Below, in pieces: positions 1 through 6,955 of a stretch of 8,939 nt of DNA (positions are counted from its first letter, which is position 1; each line of letters begins with the position of its first letter). Source of the DNA: an uncultured Collinsella sp. (GTDB taxonomy: Bacteria; Actinomycetota; Coriobacteriia; Coriobacteriales; Coriobacteriaceae). The translations under genes and the position numbers were made by a program. A model generated the notes under the pieces. That model saw nothing but the letters and a program-made list of their open reading frames with translations, did not search any database and was not told the DNA's origin. The stretch lies in contig CATYVQ010000028.1 in the NCBI GenBank assembly GCA_958413895.1, positions 1 to 8,939 of the forward strand, written 5' to 3'.

Positions 1-56
1 GCTCTGGCGGGCTTGCAGCGTCGACTGGTTACGCGGTTTGGTAAAACCGCGTAACC
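1..56 (-). repeat. Dispersed hairpin repeat, family A, copy 1 (cut by window edge)
   Basis: A 13-bp perfect stem (27-39 pairs with 44-56, loop 40-43) is followed on its distal side by a tail (1-26) that is almost identical to 5805-5830. The stem begins on the base directly after the TAG stop of the dipeptidase gene (57-59), so on the minus strand the order is stop codon, hairpin, tail. There is no U-tract, so it is not a textbook intrinsic terminator, but it could protect the 3' end or stall polymerase. The second copy sits in the same orientation directly after the stop of the short-chain dehydrogenase. The element probably continues left of position 1. Confidence 0.8.
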
Positions 57-1493
57 CTAAAGCTCTAATTCATTCAAACGGAGGATCGCAACAATATAGA
101 TCTTGAGCGCCTGCTTGAGCTGTTCCTCGTTGGCGCACTCGTTGGGGCCGTGCATCTGGCCGCCCCATGCGGGCAGCTCCAGGCCGGTCTCCTCGGGGCC
201 AAACGAGACGGCGCGGGCAAAGTTGCGCGCGTACGTGCCGCCGCCCATGGCAAAGGGCTCGGCATGCTTGCCGGTGAACTCGTTATAGGTATCGATAAGC
301 GCCTTCACGGCCGGATCGTCGGCAGACACCGAGAACGGCACCTTCGCACGACCCACACGGCACGTCACGCCAAAACGGCCCACGAGCGGCTCGAGCTGCT
401 CGCGGATGGTATCGGCACTCGTGCTGTCGGGGAAGCGTACGTCGATGACCTGCTCGATATGGCCATCCGCCACACGGATGACGCCAGCGTTGCAGGTAAG
501 CGGGCCAAACGCTGGGCTCGTCGCGTCGATACCCAGGCCGCGACCATAGGCATCCGCATGCACAAAGGCCAGGAACTTGACGAACTCGTGCTCGGCAGGC
601 GTCAGCAGGCGCTCGTCGCGTGCACCAAACGCGTCCTCGGCCTCGCGCAGATACGACACGATCAGGCCGACGGCGTTGATGGTGCCCTCAGGCATCGAAG
701 CGTGACCGCCAATACCGTGGGCGAAAATCTGCGCATGCCCGTTATCGAGTGTCGTGATCTCAAGGCGGTCGGCGTTCTCGACCGGCGCCGGCAGCTCATC
801 GGCGGCAATCGCGAGCTCGCAGATAGACTGCGACGGAATGGCGTTGCTCGCCTCGGCACCGCTCCAGGACACAATGCGCCCGCCGTCGATCTTGGGGCTC
901 ACGAACGTCGCCCCAAACTGGCCCTTCTCAGCATTGCAGACCGGGAACTCGGCATCGGGCGTAAACAAAAAGTCGGGGTCTGCGTTGTTCTCCAGATAAT
1001 GGTGAACGTCGGACATGCCCACTTCCTCATCGCAGCCCAGCAGCGCGCGGAAGGTGTAGCGCGGGGTAATGCCGTGCTTGAGCAGATAAGCGCCGGCATA
1101 AAGCGACAGCACTGCCGGGCCCTTGTCGTCGATCACGCCGCGACCGAGCAACCAGCCCTCGCGACGCTCCATCGCGAACGGATCGGTGTTCCAGCCAGGG
1201 CCGGCGGGAACCACGTCCACGTGGCAGATAGTCGCGAGCTGCTTGTCGCCGCGGCCCGGGATATCGGCGATTCCCACATAGCCCTCGTCGTCGCTCGTCT
1301 GATAGCCGAGCTTCTGCGCGATGCCGAGCGCGCAATCGAGCGCGTCACGGACCGGGCGGCCAAACGGCGCGCCGGGCTCCGCATCGGCAGAAACTGCCAC
1401 GGAAGGATAACTCACCAGCTGCTCGATATCAGCGACGACATCCTCCCAGACCTCGTCGACATACTCAGCGACGCTCTGCTCCACCTGATTCAT
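57..1493 (-). CDS. pepV: M20-family metallodipeptidase, PepV type
   Basis: Predicted 478-aa cytoplasmic zinc dipeptidase that splits dipeptides, such as carnosine-type or general dipeptides, as the last step of peptide use. Visible M20 residues are His91 and Asp93 (HVDVVPAG), the bridging Asp122 in IDDKG, the catalytic Glu156 with Glu157 (GCDEEVG), Asp180 (TPDAEFP) and the late His448 (MHGPNE). His264 in GIGGHASMPEG fits the lid-domain histidine that reaches the active site in PepV. Length matches the roughly 470-aa PepV family. The ATG at 1493 is chosen because a near-perfect Shine-Dalgarno lies 5 nt upstream; the frame stays open further upstream but that part overlaps the HAD gene and reads as shadow sequence. 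It lies 55 nt downstream of the HAD gene and is probably co-transcribed. Family assignment is firm; exact substrate is not, and Sapep-like or other M20 dipeptidase names are possible. Confidence 0.93.
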   Translation of the reverse strand: MNQVEQSVAEYVDEVWEDVVADIEQLVSYPSVAVSADAEPGAPFGRPVRDALDCALGIAQKLGYQTSDDEGYVGIADIPGRGDKQLATICHVDVVPAGPGWNTDPFAMERREGWLLGRGVIDDKGPAVLSLYAGAYLLKHGITPRYTFRALLGCDEEVGMSDVHHYLENNADPDFLFTPDAEFPVCNAEKGQFGATFVSPKIDGGRIVSWSGAEASNAIPSQSICELAIAADELPAPVENADRLEITTLDNGHAQIFAHGIGGHASMPEGTINAVGLIVSYLREAEDAFGARDERLLTPAEHEFVKFLAFVHADAYGRGLGIDATSPAFGPLTCNAGVIRVADGHIEQVIDVRFPDSTSADTIREQLEPLVGRFGVTCRVGRAKVPFSVSADDPAVKALIDTYNEFTGKHAEPFAMGGGTYARNFARAVSFGPEETGLELPAWGGQMHGPNECANEEQLKQALKIYIVAILRLNELEL

Positions 1494-1498
1494 GGACG

Positions 1499-1506
1499 AC
1501 CTCCTT
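1499..1506 (-). promoter_or_regulatory. Strong Shine-Dalgarno of pepV
   Basis: The minus strand reads AAGGAGGT followed by a 5-nt spacer and ATG at 1493. It fixes the start of the dipeptidase and excludes the longer upstream frame. Confidence 0.85.
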
Positions 1507-1548
1507 ACCAATGAGCGACGGGTACGCCCGCCCCTCACATTATGTCTA

Positions 1549-2211
1549 TTAGATAGCGAAAAGTTTAGCAAGCTCGGCCACCGAGTGCACCACCGCATCG
1601 GCGCCCGCGGCCTCGTGCTCCCCCGGCGCTGCCGCGCCCGAATAGATGCCGATGCACGGCACGCCCATCGCGTGTGCGCCCTCCACATCGTTAAAGCGAT
1701 CGCCGATCATCACGGCATCGTCGGCCGTCGCGCCGAGCGCCGCCAGGGCATCGCGAACCGAATCGGCCTTGGTCTCGCGTCCCTGCGGCGGATTCATACC
1801 AACCACCGCCTCAAACTGCGAAAGCCCCAGCTCGCCCACCATGTCAATGCACTTTGCCTCCATGCGTGACGTCGCCACGACCAAGCGATGCCCCTGCGCG
1901 ACAAGGCCATCGAGCAGCTCGGGGATTCCATCGAACACGGGATACTCTTCCGGTCCCAGCTCATCAAAAAAGGCACGGTACTCGTCAGCCACCACAAGCG
2001 ACTCCTCGCGGGAGAAGCCATAAAAGTCGTGAAAGCTCTTCCACAGGGGCGGCCCGATCATGCGGCGCAGGTCACCCATCTGCGCCTCCGAAAACCCGCG
2101 CGCGGCCAACGTCTTGCGCGTCGAGCTCATCACCGCCCGGCCCGTATCGGCCACCGTGCCGTCAAAATCGAACAGCACAACCGGCCGCCTGTATATCTCC
2201 AACGCCTCCAT
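1549..2211 (-). CDS. HAD-superfamily phosphatase, phosphoglycolate phosphatase/5'-nucleotidase-like
   Basis: Predicted 220-aa soluble Mg-dependent phosphohydrolase. HAD motif I is at residues 15-19 (DFDGT, nucleophile Asp15 and acid/base Asp17). Motif II is in VVATSR (Thr114/Ser115), motif III is probably Lys148, and motif IV is MIGDRFND with Asp171 and Asp175. The helical cap between motifs I and II (about 25-95) is typical of the Gph/PGP-like class. The closing stretch GVPCIGIYSG and AGADAVVHSVAEL also fits that group. The ATG at 2211 is chosen because AGAGGA lies 6 nt upstream; an ATG at 2217 and a GTG at 2244 are alternatives without a well-spaced site. It is transcribed away from degV and lies upstream of pepV. 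The substrate cannot be read from sequence: phosphoglycolate, a nucleoside 5'-monophosphate or another phosphoester are possible. Confidence 0.88.
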   Translation of the reverse strand: MEALEIYRRPVVLFDFDGTVADTGRAVMSSTRKTLAARGFSEAQMGDLRRMIGPPLWKSFHDFYGFSREESLVVADEYRAFFDELGPEEYPVFDGIPELLDGLVAQGHRLVVATSRMEAKCIDMVGELGLSQFEAVVGMNPPQGRETKADSVRDALAALGATADDAVMIGDRFNDVEGAHAMGVPCIGIYSGAAAPGEHEAAGADAVVHSVAELAKLFAI

Positions 2212-2259
2212 CGGCATTCCTCTTCCCCAGTTGATGATTTCCACACCGACACTTCAAAC

Positions 2260-2275
2260 TGTTGACTATTCAACA
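2260..2275. promoter_or_regulatory. Palindrome over the putative degV -35 box (possible operator)
   Basis: TGTTGA (2260-2265), spacer CTAT, TCAACA (2270-2275) is a perfect 6+6 inverted repeat. It is enclosed by a looser pair TTCAA (2253-2257) and TTGAA (2277-2281) with nearly the same centre. It overlaps the best -35 hexamer for degV and lies in the region shared with the divergent HAD gene, so it could bind a dimeric regulator. No regulator can be named. Confidence 0.4.
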
Positions 2276-2289
2276 ATTGAACCTAGAAA
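2262..2289 (+). promoter_or_regulatory. Putative degV promoter
   Basis: TTGACT (2262-2267), 16-nt spacer, TAGAAA (2284-2289). A better -10-like hexamer, TATACT at 2306-2311, has no -35 at the right distance. Both are AT-rich islands in a GC-rich window. The assignment is tentative. Confidence 0.35.
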
Positions 2290-2290
2290 T

Positions 2291-2349
2291 GTGGAACGAC
2301 TCCACTATACTTGTCGCACTTTGCTCTCAGAAGGCGGCGCGCAAGCGCC
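2291..2349 (+). promoter_or_regulatory. Two small inverted repeats in the degV leader
   Basis: GTGGA (2291-2295), ACGAC, TCCAC (2301-2305) is a 5-bp inverted repeat. GGCGC (2336-2340), GCAA, GCGCC (2345-2349) is a hairpin closed by a GNRA-type tetraloop, 5 nt before the degV Shine-Dalgarno (GAAAGGTG, 2355-2362). If transcribed, the second hairpin would sit right in front of the ribosome-binding site. Confidence 0.35.
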
Positions 2350-2367
2350 CCAATGAAAGGTGCAATT

Positions 2368-3228
2368 ATGTCTTTTGCCATCATAACCGACTCCACGTCG
2401 GACATCTCCCCCGCCCGTGCTCAAGAGCTTGGCATTTACGTCATTCCACTGCATGTGATTATCGAGGGCGAGGACCTGCTCGACCAGGTACAGATCACCG
2501 CCGAGGAGTACGTCGCCCGCATGGCCGGCTCCGAGCAGCTGCCGCACACCTCGCAGCCGAGTGCCGGCGAGTTCAAGGCACTCTTTGACCGCGTGCGTGC
2601 TGACGGCCACGACAGCGCGATCTTTATCTCGCTGTGCAGCGAATGGTCCGCCTGCTATTCCAACGCATGCCTGGTCGCCGAGACCCACGAGCTCGACGTG
2701 CGCTGCATCGATTCGCGCACCGGCTCGGGTGCCGAGGGCCTGCTGGTGGAGTACGCGCTCGCCATGCGCGAGGACGGCCGCAGCCTGGACGAGACCGAGG
2801 CACAGATCCGCGCGACCCTGCCCGACGCGCACCTGCTGCTGATTCCCCGCACGCTCGAGAACCTCGTTAAGAACGGCCGCGCGCCCAAACTCGCCGGCCA
2901 GCTCACGCAGATGCTCAATATTCGCCTGGCCGTTTCGCCGGAGTGGCAGTCGGGCGAGATCAAGGCCATCAAGAAGGGCCGCGGCGCCAAGCGCATCGTC
3001 GCCAACACCATGGCAGACTGCCTCGCGTTTTTGGCCGAGCATCCGGGCTCCAGCGTGCGCGTGCTCACGACCGGTGCCGCCGAGGAGCAGGAGCTTGTCG
3101 ACGAGGCACTCGCAGGCCAGGACTACGTAGACGCCGGCACCGGCCCCATCGGCTGCACCATCGCCACCCATGTAGGCGTCGACGCCATCGCCATCAGCTA
3201 CTGCCCCCGTTACCAGCCCATCCACTAG
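2368..3228 (+). CDS. DegV family fatty-acid-binding protein
   Basis: Predicted 286-aa cytoplasmic protein of the DegV/FakB fold, about the usual length. Family members bind a single fatty acid; in Firmicutes FakB presents it to the kinase FakA for phosphorylation. Visible features are the N-terminal ITDSTSD (residues 6-12), the TSQPS loop (61-65), the region around Ser94 matching the SGTY loop but reading SACY (94-97), and the C-terminal THVG (267-270). The usual PG after HxG is replaced by VD (271-272), so lipid-contact motifs are somewhat divergent. The ATG at 2368 is preferred because GAAAGGTG is well spaced before it; the in-frame ATG at 2353 lacks a site. No FakA-like kinase lies in the window, so a fatty-acid kinase partner, if any, is encoded elsewhere. 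It ends in a repeat-rich convergent region. Confidence 0.92.
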   Translation: MSFAIITDSTSDISPARAQELGIYVIPLHVIIEGEDLLDQVQITAEEYVARMAGSEQLPHTSQPSAGEFKALFDRVRADGHDSAIFISLCSEWSACYSNACLVAETHELDVRCIDSRTGSGAEGLLVEYALAMREDGRSLDETEAQIRATLPDAHLLLIPRTLENLVKNGRAPKLAGQLTQMLNIRLAVSPEWQSGEIKAIKKGRGAKRIVANTMADCLAFLAEHPGSSVRVLTTGAAEEQELVDEALAGQDYVDAGTGPIGCTIATHVGVDAIAISYCPRYQPIH

Positions 3229-3243
3229 GGGCACCTTTACCAC

Positions 3244-3306
3244 TTGCGGTGAAATAGGGACTGTTTTTGGCTCTTCAGCCGCCAATCAATCCCTATTCCA
3301 CCGCAA
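3244..3306. terminator. Palindromic repeat family B, copy 1 (likely bidirectional terminator)
   Basis: Arms 3244-3260 and 3290-3306 pair over 17 positions with one mismatch and enclose a 29-nt loop that contains a small GGCT/AGCC hairpin. The outer stem TTGCGGTG is identical to the copy at 8747-8811, while inner pairs differ with compensation. It lies 15 nt after the degV stop, between convergent genes. Only a short T run follows, so termination efficiency is uncertain. Confidence 0.75.
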
Positions 3307-3323
3307 CTTAGAAGCAGTTCATT

Positions 3324-3385
3324 TGGGACGGGGCTAAAAAGACTGGTATCAAACGTTTCAGACCAGTCTTTTTAGCCCCGTCCCA
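3324..3385. terminator. Perfect 24-bp palindrome between degV and the LOG gene
   Basis: Positions 3324-3347 pair perfectly with 3362-3385 around a 14-nt loop that itself holds the palindrome AAACGTTT (3351-3358). The arm runs GGGACGGGGC, then an A5 run, then GACTGGT. A T-rich patch follows on the plus strand (3386-3389). It lies 12 nt past the LOG stop on the minus strand, so it can serve as terminator for both convergent genes. Its unrelated sequence shows that it is a different repeat type from the neighbour at 3244. Confidence 0.75.
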
Positions 3386-3396
3386 TTTTAGCTACT

Positions 3397-4155
3397 CTAC
3401 ATCAGCCCGCTCAGGGCGATGTCGACGGCCTCGTTGAGGTCGTCGGTAATGTGTACCAGATCCGGATCGAGCGGGCTGATCATACCGGCGCTCATCACCG
3501 GGCCGTTGAGCCAGTCGAACAGGCCCTGCCAGTACTCGCTGCCCACCAGCACGAGCGGCATGCGCTTGACCTTGTGCGTCTGCACCAGCGTGAGAACCTC
3601 GAACATCTCGTCGAGCGTGCCAAAGCCGCCGGGAAATACGATGGCGCCCGAGCTGTACTTAACGAACATGGTTTTGCGCACAAAGAAGTAGCGGAAGTCC
3701 ATGCCGAGGTTCACGTATTTGTTGAGCCCCTGTTCGTGCGGCAATTCAATGCCTAGGCCAACTGACTTGCCGTTGACACTCGCCGCTCCCCTGTTGGCCG
3801 CTTCCATGATGCCGGGGCCGCCACCGGTGATGACCGCCACGCCACGTTGCGCGATCTTGCGCCCGACGGTACGCGCCGCCTTGTAGAGCGGATCGGTCTT
3901 AGGCGTGCGGGCACTGCCGAAGATGGTCACTGCGGGGCCAAGCTCGGCAAGCGCGCCGAAGCCATCGACAAACTCGGCCTGAATGCGCAGCACGCGCCAG
4001 GGATCGACATGCAGCCAGTCAGTCGAATCTTCGGGCGCCAGCAGGTTGGCGTAGGTGTTGTCCTTGGGAATCATGGGGCCGCGCATGACCACGGGGCCGC
4101 GGCGGTACGTCTCGTCGTAGGCAGGCTCGCCCTCGACGTTCTCATTCTTAATCAT
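3397..4155 (-). CDS. LOG family protein (TIGR00730), nucleotide 5'-monophosphate phosphoribohydrolase-like
   Basis: Predicted 252-aa Rossmann-like cytoplasmic protein. Members hydrolyse the N-glycosidic bond of (cytokinin or other) nucleoside 5'-monophosphates, giving base and ribose 5-phosphate. Signatures are FGSAR (79-83), GGGPGIMEAAN (111-121), FFVRK (157-161) and the hallmark PGGFGTLDE (175-183) holding the catalytic Glu183. An N-terminal extension of about 70 residues precedes the core, as in longer LOG proteins. The ATG at 4155 has AGGAG well spaced upstream. The long frame to 4200 runs through a terminator hairpin and is rejected. The gene lies downstream of tgt on the same strand, but a strong terminator sits immediately before its ribosome-binding site. 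Some members have been called lysine decarboxylases; PGGxGTxxE argues for LOG. In vivo substrate unknown. Confidence 0.9.
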   Translation of the reverse strand: MIKNENVEGEPAYDETYRRGPVVMRGPMIPKDNTYANLLAPEDSTDWLHVDPWRVLRIQAEFVDGFGALAELGPAVTIFGSARTPKTDPLYKAARTVGRKIAQRGVAVITGGGPGIMEAANRGAASVNGKSVGLGIELPHEQGLNKYVNLGMDFRYFFVRKTMFVKYSSGAIVFPGGFGTLDEMFEVLTLVQTHKVKRMPLVLVGSEYWQGLFDWLNGPVMSAGMISPLDPDLVHITDDLNEAVDIALSGLM

Positions 4156-4170
4156 GGGTACTCCTATCGA

Positions 4171-4218
4171 GAAAAAGAAAACGGGCGGGGTCGACGCCAT
4201 GCGTCAAACACCCGCCCG
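4171..4218 (-). terminator. Intrinsic terminator directly before the LOG gene
   Basis: On the minus strand an 8-bp GC stem (CGGGCGGG, 4218-4211, with CCCGCCCG, 4189-4182) encloses a second 5-bp stem GACGC/GCGTC around ATG. A TTTTCTTTTTC tract follows (4181-4171). The tract ends only 15 nt before the LOG start and almost touches its Shine-Dalgarno. It may end tgt transcripts, act as an attenuator for the LOG gene, or both. Confidence 0.85.
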
Positions 4219-4367
4219 AGCATCAACTATTCGGTATGGTACCCACGATGCATCAAGCACTTGCAAGCTATCAGTCAGCGGTCGCGCAGCCGGTGTCAGC
4301 GAATGCGACGACCGGCTGTCGCTCGACCATTGCCGTTGTCCACGCTCTGCAAGCGTGTCTGTCGCCC
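4219..4367 (-). other. Structured gap between tgt and the LOG gene (possible leader RNA)
   Basis: No convincing gene. On the minus strand it can fold into two hairpins before the terminator. One is CACGCT/AGCGTG (4341-4346 with 4352-4357). The other is longer: CAGCCGGT/ACCGGCTG (4287-4294 with 4311-4318), extended by GGTCG/CGACC (4280-4284 with 4324-4328). A 19-codon frame from ATG at 4330 to TGA at 4271 overlaps the longer hairpin, with only a weak ribosome-binding site. A poor promoter, TTGCAA then TACCAT with a 19-nt spacer, may exist near 4265-4235. No known riboswitch class or tRNA was recognised. Confidence 0.45.
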
Positions 4368-5507
<1,140 letters not shown>

Positions 5508-5544
5508 AAACTGGAACTCCTTGGTTGCGGTTCATACGCAAACC

Positions 5545-5563
5545 ATTATACGGGCAACCCGTA
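5545..5563 (-). promoter_or_regulatory. tgt promoter -10 box with overlapping palindrome
   Basis: A perfect TATAAT lies on the minus strand (5550-5545), about 37 nt before the tgt start; no good -35 is visible. TACGGG (5549-5554), CAA, CCCGTA (5558-5563) is a perfect 6+6 inverted repeat that covers the spacer and touches the -10 box. That is where a repressor operator would sit. A further TTGCG/CGCAA hairpin (5525-5529 with 5537-5541) lies in the short leader. It does not resemble a preQ1 riboswitch. Confidence 0.5.
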
Positions 5564-5587
5564 AGAAGCACCGACTCGACAGAAACT

Positions 5588-5634
5588 GGTGCAAAGGAAA
5601 CCTGCCCCCTTGCACCAATGCACCAATGCACCAG
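5588..5634. repeat. Palindromic repeat family C, copy 1, with three 8-bp tandem units
   Basis: GGTGCAA (5588-5594) and TTGCACC (5610-5616) pair around a 15-nt loop. The copy at 8820-8848 has the same arms and the same loop length. The right arm runs into a direct repeat of TGCACCAA, at 5611, 5619 and 5627 (last unit TGCACCAG), so the arm has been tandemly amplified here. It lies between the tgt promoter and a minus-strand terminator. Confidence 0.75.
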
Positions 5635-5640
5635 GATAAA

Positions 5641-5677
5641 AAATGATCCGTTTTCCTCCGTCCCCAACGGATCATTT
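5641..5677 (-). terminator. Intrinsic terminator upstream of tgt
   Basis: A perfect 12-bp stem AAATGATCCGTT/AACGGATCATTT (5641-5652 with 5666-5677) has a 13-nt loop. On the minus strand it ends in a run of six T (5643-5638). It would stop transcripts coming from the short-chain dehydrogenase and the multi-hairpin block before they reach the tgt promoter. Confidence 0.7.
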
Positions 5678-5719
5678 CCGACAGCCACAGCAACGCCGAT
5701 GTTATGGCACCGACAGCGA

Positions 5720-5818
5720 AAACCCGCCAAAGCGAGCAAGGTGCCTTGAAACAAGGCGGCATTGACCTTCTGGTCATGCCGCCGAAGTTGAAAGACAGAT
5801 TGCCGCTCTGGCGGGTTT
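5720..5818 (-). repeat. Multi-hairpin intergenic block next to repeat A
   Basis: Positions 5720-5734 pair with 5804-5818 (14 of 15) as a closing stem. Inside are two mutually exclusive hairpins. One is GCCTTG-AAA-CAAGGC (5743-5757). The other pairs 5755-5767 with 5772-5783, a 12-bp stem with one bulged T. The right closing arm overlaps the conserved tail of repeat A (5805-5830), whose other copy is cut by the window start. This looks like a structured RNA or a palindromic mobile element. Its role is unknown. Confidence 0.55.
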
Positions 5819-5860
5819 GCAGCGTCAACTGGTTACGCGGTTCGTAGAACCGCGTAACTG
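5805..5860 (-). repeat. Dispersed hairpin repeat, family A, copy 2
   Basis: A perfect 12-bp stem (5832-5843 with 5847-5858, loop GTA) lies 2 nt after the TAG stop of the short-chain dehydrogenase. The tail 5805-5830 matches 1-26 with two differences. The innermost stem pair is T-A in copy 1 and C-G here, a compensated change. Same position and orientation relative to the gene as copy 1. Confidence 0.8.
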
Positions 5861-6661
5861 CTAGGGCCGCTGGCCCATGCCACCCTCGAGGGTGACGGTC
5901 TCGCCGTTCATGTACTTAAAGTCGGGACCGCAGAGCTGAACGACCACGCGGCCGATTTCCTTCTCGACGTCGCCGTAGTGACCCGCCGGCGGCATGTGGA
6001 CGTTGGCCTTGAACGCCTCGGGATAAGCATCCTGGAAGTTCTCGAGCGCAGCGGTCCAAGCAAGCGGGCACACGATGTTGACGTTGATGCCGTCCTTGCC
6101 CCACTCGTTGGCGGCAACGCGAGTCAGACCGCGGATGCCCTCCTTGGCAGCGGCATAGCTGCACTGGCCGTAGTTGCCAAACAGGCCGGCGCCCGAGGCA
6201 AAGTTGACCACGGAGCCCTTGGTCTCCTTCAGGTGCGGATAGGCCTTCTGCATATACAGATAGGTGGCGTACAGGCCGGAGTAAATGGCCAGGTTAAACT
6301 GGTCCATGGTGTGATCGGCGATCGTCACGCCCGAAGCGCTGGCCTGGGCGTTGTTGACGACGGCGTCGATGCGGCCGAACTCCTCAATGGCCTTGTCGAT
6401 AACGTTCTGGACGACAGCCTCGTTGTCCTGACCAGCCGAAACATCGGCCTGAACAGGCAGAACCTTGACACCGTACTCGGCCTCGAGGGACTCCTTGGCG
6501 GCCTCGAGCTTGGCGACGTTGCGGCCGGTGATAACGAGGTTCGCGCCCTCCTTGGCAAAAGCGATATCGATGCCGTAACCGATGGAGCCAGCGGAGCCGT
6601 CCTTAAGCGTGGCCTTGCCGCCGCCGGTGACGATCACGGTCTTACCAGTGAAAAGTCCCAT
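5861..6661 (-). CDS. Short-chain dehydrogenase/reductase with atypical cofactor loop
   Basis: Predicted 266-aa soluble NAD(P)-dependent oxidoreductase. The catalytic set is Asn123, Ser156 (NFASGAG), Tyr169 and Lys173 (SYAAAKE). Arg47 just after the second strand (TGRN) suggests NADP preference. The nucleotide loop is odd: TGGG (12-15) is separated from GSIGYGI (25-31) by nine residues instead of the compact TGxxxGxG. The SIGYGI end recalls enoyl-ACP reductase (FabI-like) proteins, but the active site is the classical YxxxK. Other departures are NNAQ (103-106) for NNAG and CPLAW (198-202) where PG is usual. The ATG at 6661 has AAGGA at good distance; the longer frame to 6709 lacks a site. It stands alone on its strand and ends in repeat A. 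Substrate unknown: FabG-like, steroid or polyol dehydrogenase roles cannot be separated from sequence. Confidence 0.88.
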   Translation of the reverse strand: MGLFTGKTVIVTGGGKATLKDGSAGSIGYGIDIAFAKEGANLVITGRNVAKLEAAKESLEAEYGVKVLPVQADVSAGQDNEAVVQNVIDKAIEEFGRIDAVVNNAQASASGVTIADHTMDQFNLAIYSGLYATYLYMQKAYPHLKETKGSVVNFASGAGLFGNYGQCSYAAAKEGIRGLTRVAANEWGKDGINVNIVCPLAWTAALENFQDAYPEAFKANVHMPPAGHYGDVEKEIGRVVVQLCGPDFKYMNGETVTLEGGMGQRP

Positions 6662-6712
6662 ATAAAGTCCTTTCAAATCGCGACGGGCGCACCCGCCGAC
6701 TGCGCGCATCCA

Positions 6713-6740
6713 AATAAACGCGCCAAAAGCTGAAATGCAA
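6713..6740 (-). promoter_or_regulatory. Possible promoter of the short-chain dehydrogenase
   Basis: On the minus strand TTGCAT (6740-6735), 16-nt spacer, TTTATT (6718-6713), giving a leader of about 45 nt. Other hexamers in the 294-nt divergent gap, such as a TTGACA at 6817-6812, lack a matching -10. The gap shows no gene and no strong repeat. For the plus-strand gene only a TATCAT hexamer (6917-6922) without a -35 is seen. Confidence 0.3.
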
Positions 6741-6955
6741 CTTTAACGGGTTCAAGTGAAAAATAAAGCCCATGGCAGGCGAACGGCGCAACGTCTTTCG
6801 GCGAAGGGAATGTCAAGTAAAAATTGGATAGAGTGGCCGAGTTTTTGCTATCGACGCGAGCCATCGAACACGTTTTGAAACTTTGCTGCGGCGCGCGGGA
6901 AGTCGGCGCGAGACTTTATCATAGGGTGACAAACAACGATGAGGAGCACATACCT

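Noticed and set aside
150..1514. 454-codon open frame on the plus strand
   Set aside because: It is antisense to the dipeptidase, has no domain-like motif, and is the usual high-GC shadow frame.
2305..2311. TATACT as the main degV -10
   Set aside because: No acceptable -35 lies at 15-19 nt distance. It is kept only as an alternative.
4219..4367. tRNA or known riboswitch in the tgt-LOG gap
   Set aside because: No T-arm (GTTCRA) sequence, no cloverleaf and no recognisable aptamer core were found on either strand.
5611..5634. CRISPR-like direct repeats
   Set aside because: Three 8-bp units are directly abutting, with no spacers and no cas genes.
5532..5828. 98-codon open frame (minus) with a hydrophobic stretch, across the repeat block
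   Set aside because: It starts with TTG without a Shine-Dalgarno, runs through the terminator stem and the tandem repeats, and its start codon is TCG in the other copy of repeat A. A domesticated or spurious repeat-encoded frame is more likely than a gene.
6824..6955. N-terminal extension of the coiled-coil gene
   Set aside because: It begins with TTG without a ribosome-binding site, while ATG at 6956 has GAGGAG upstream and starts the compositionally uniform acidic region.
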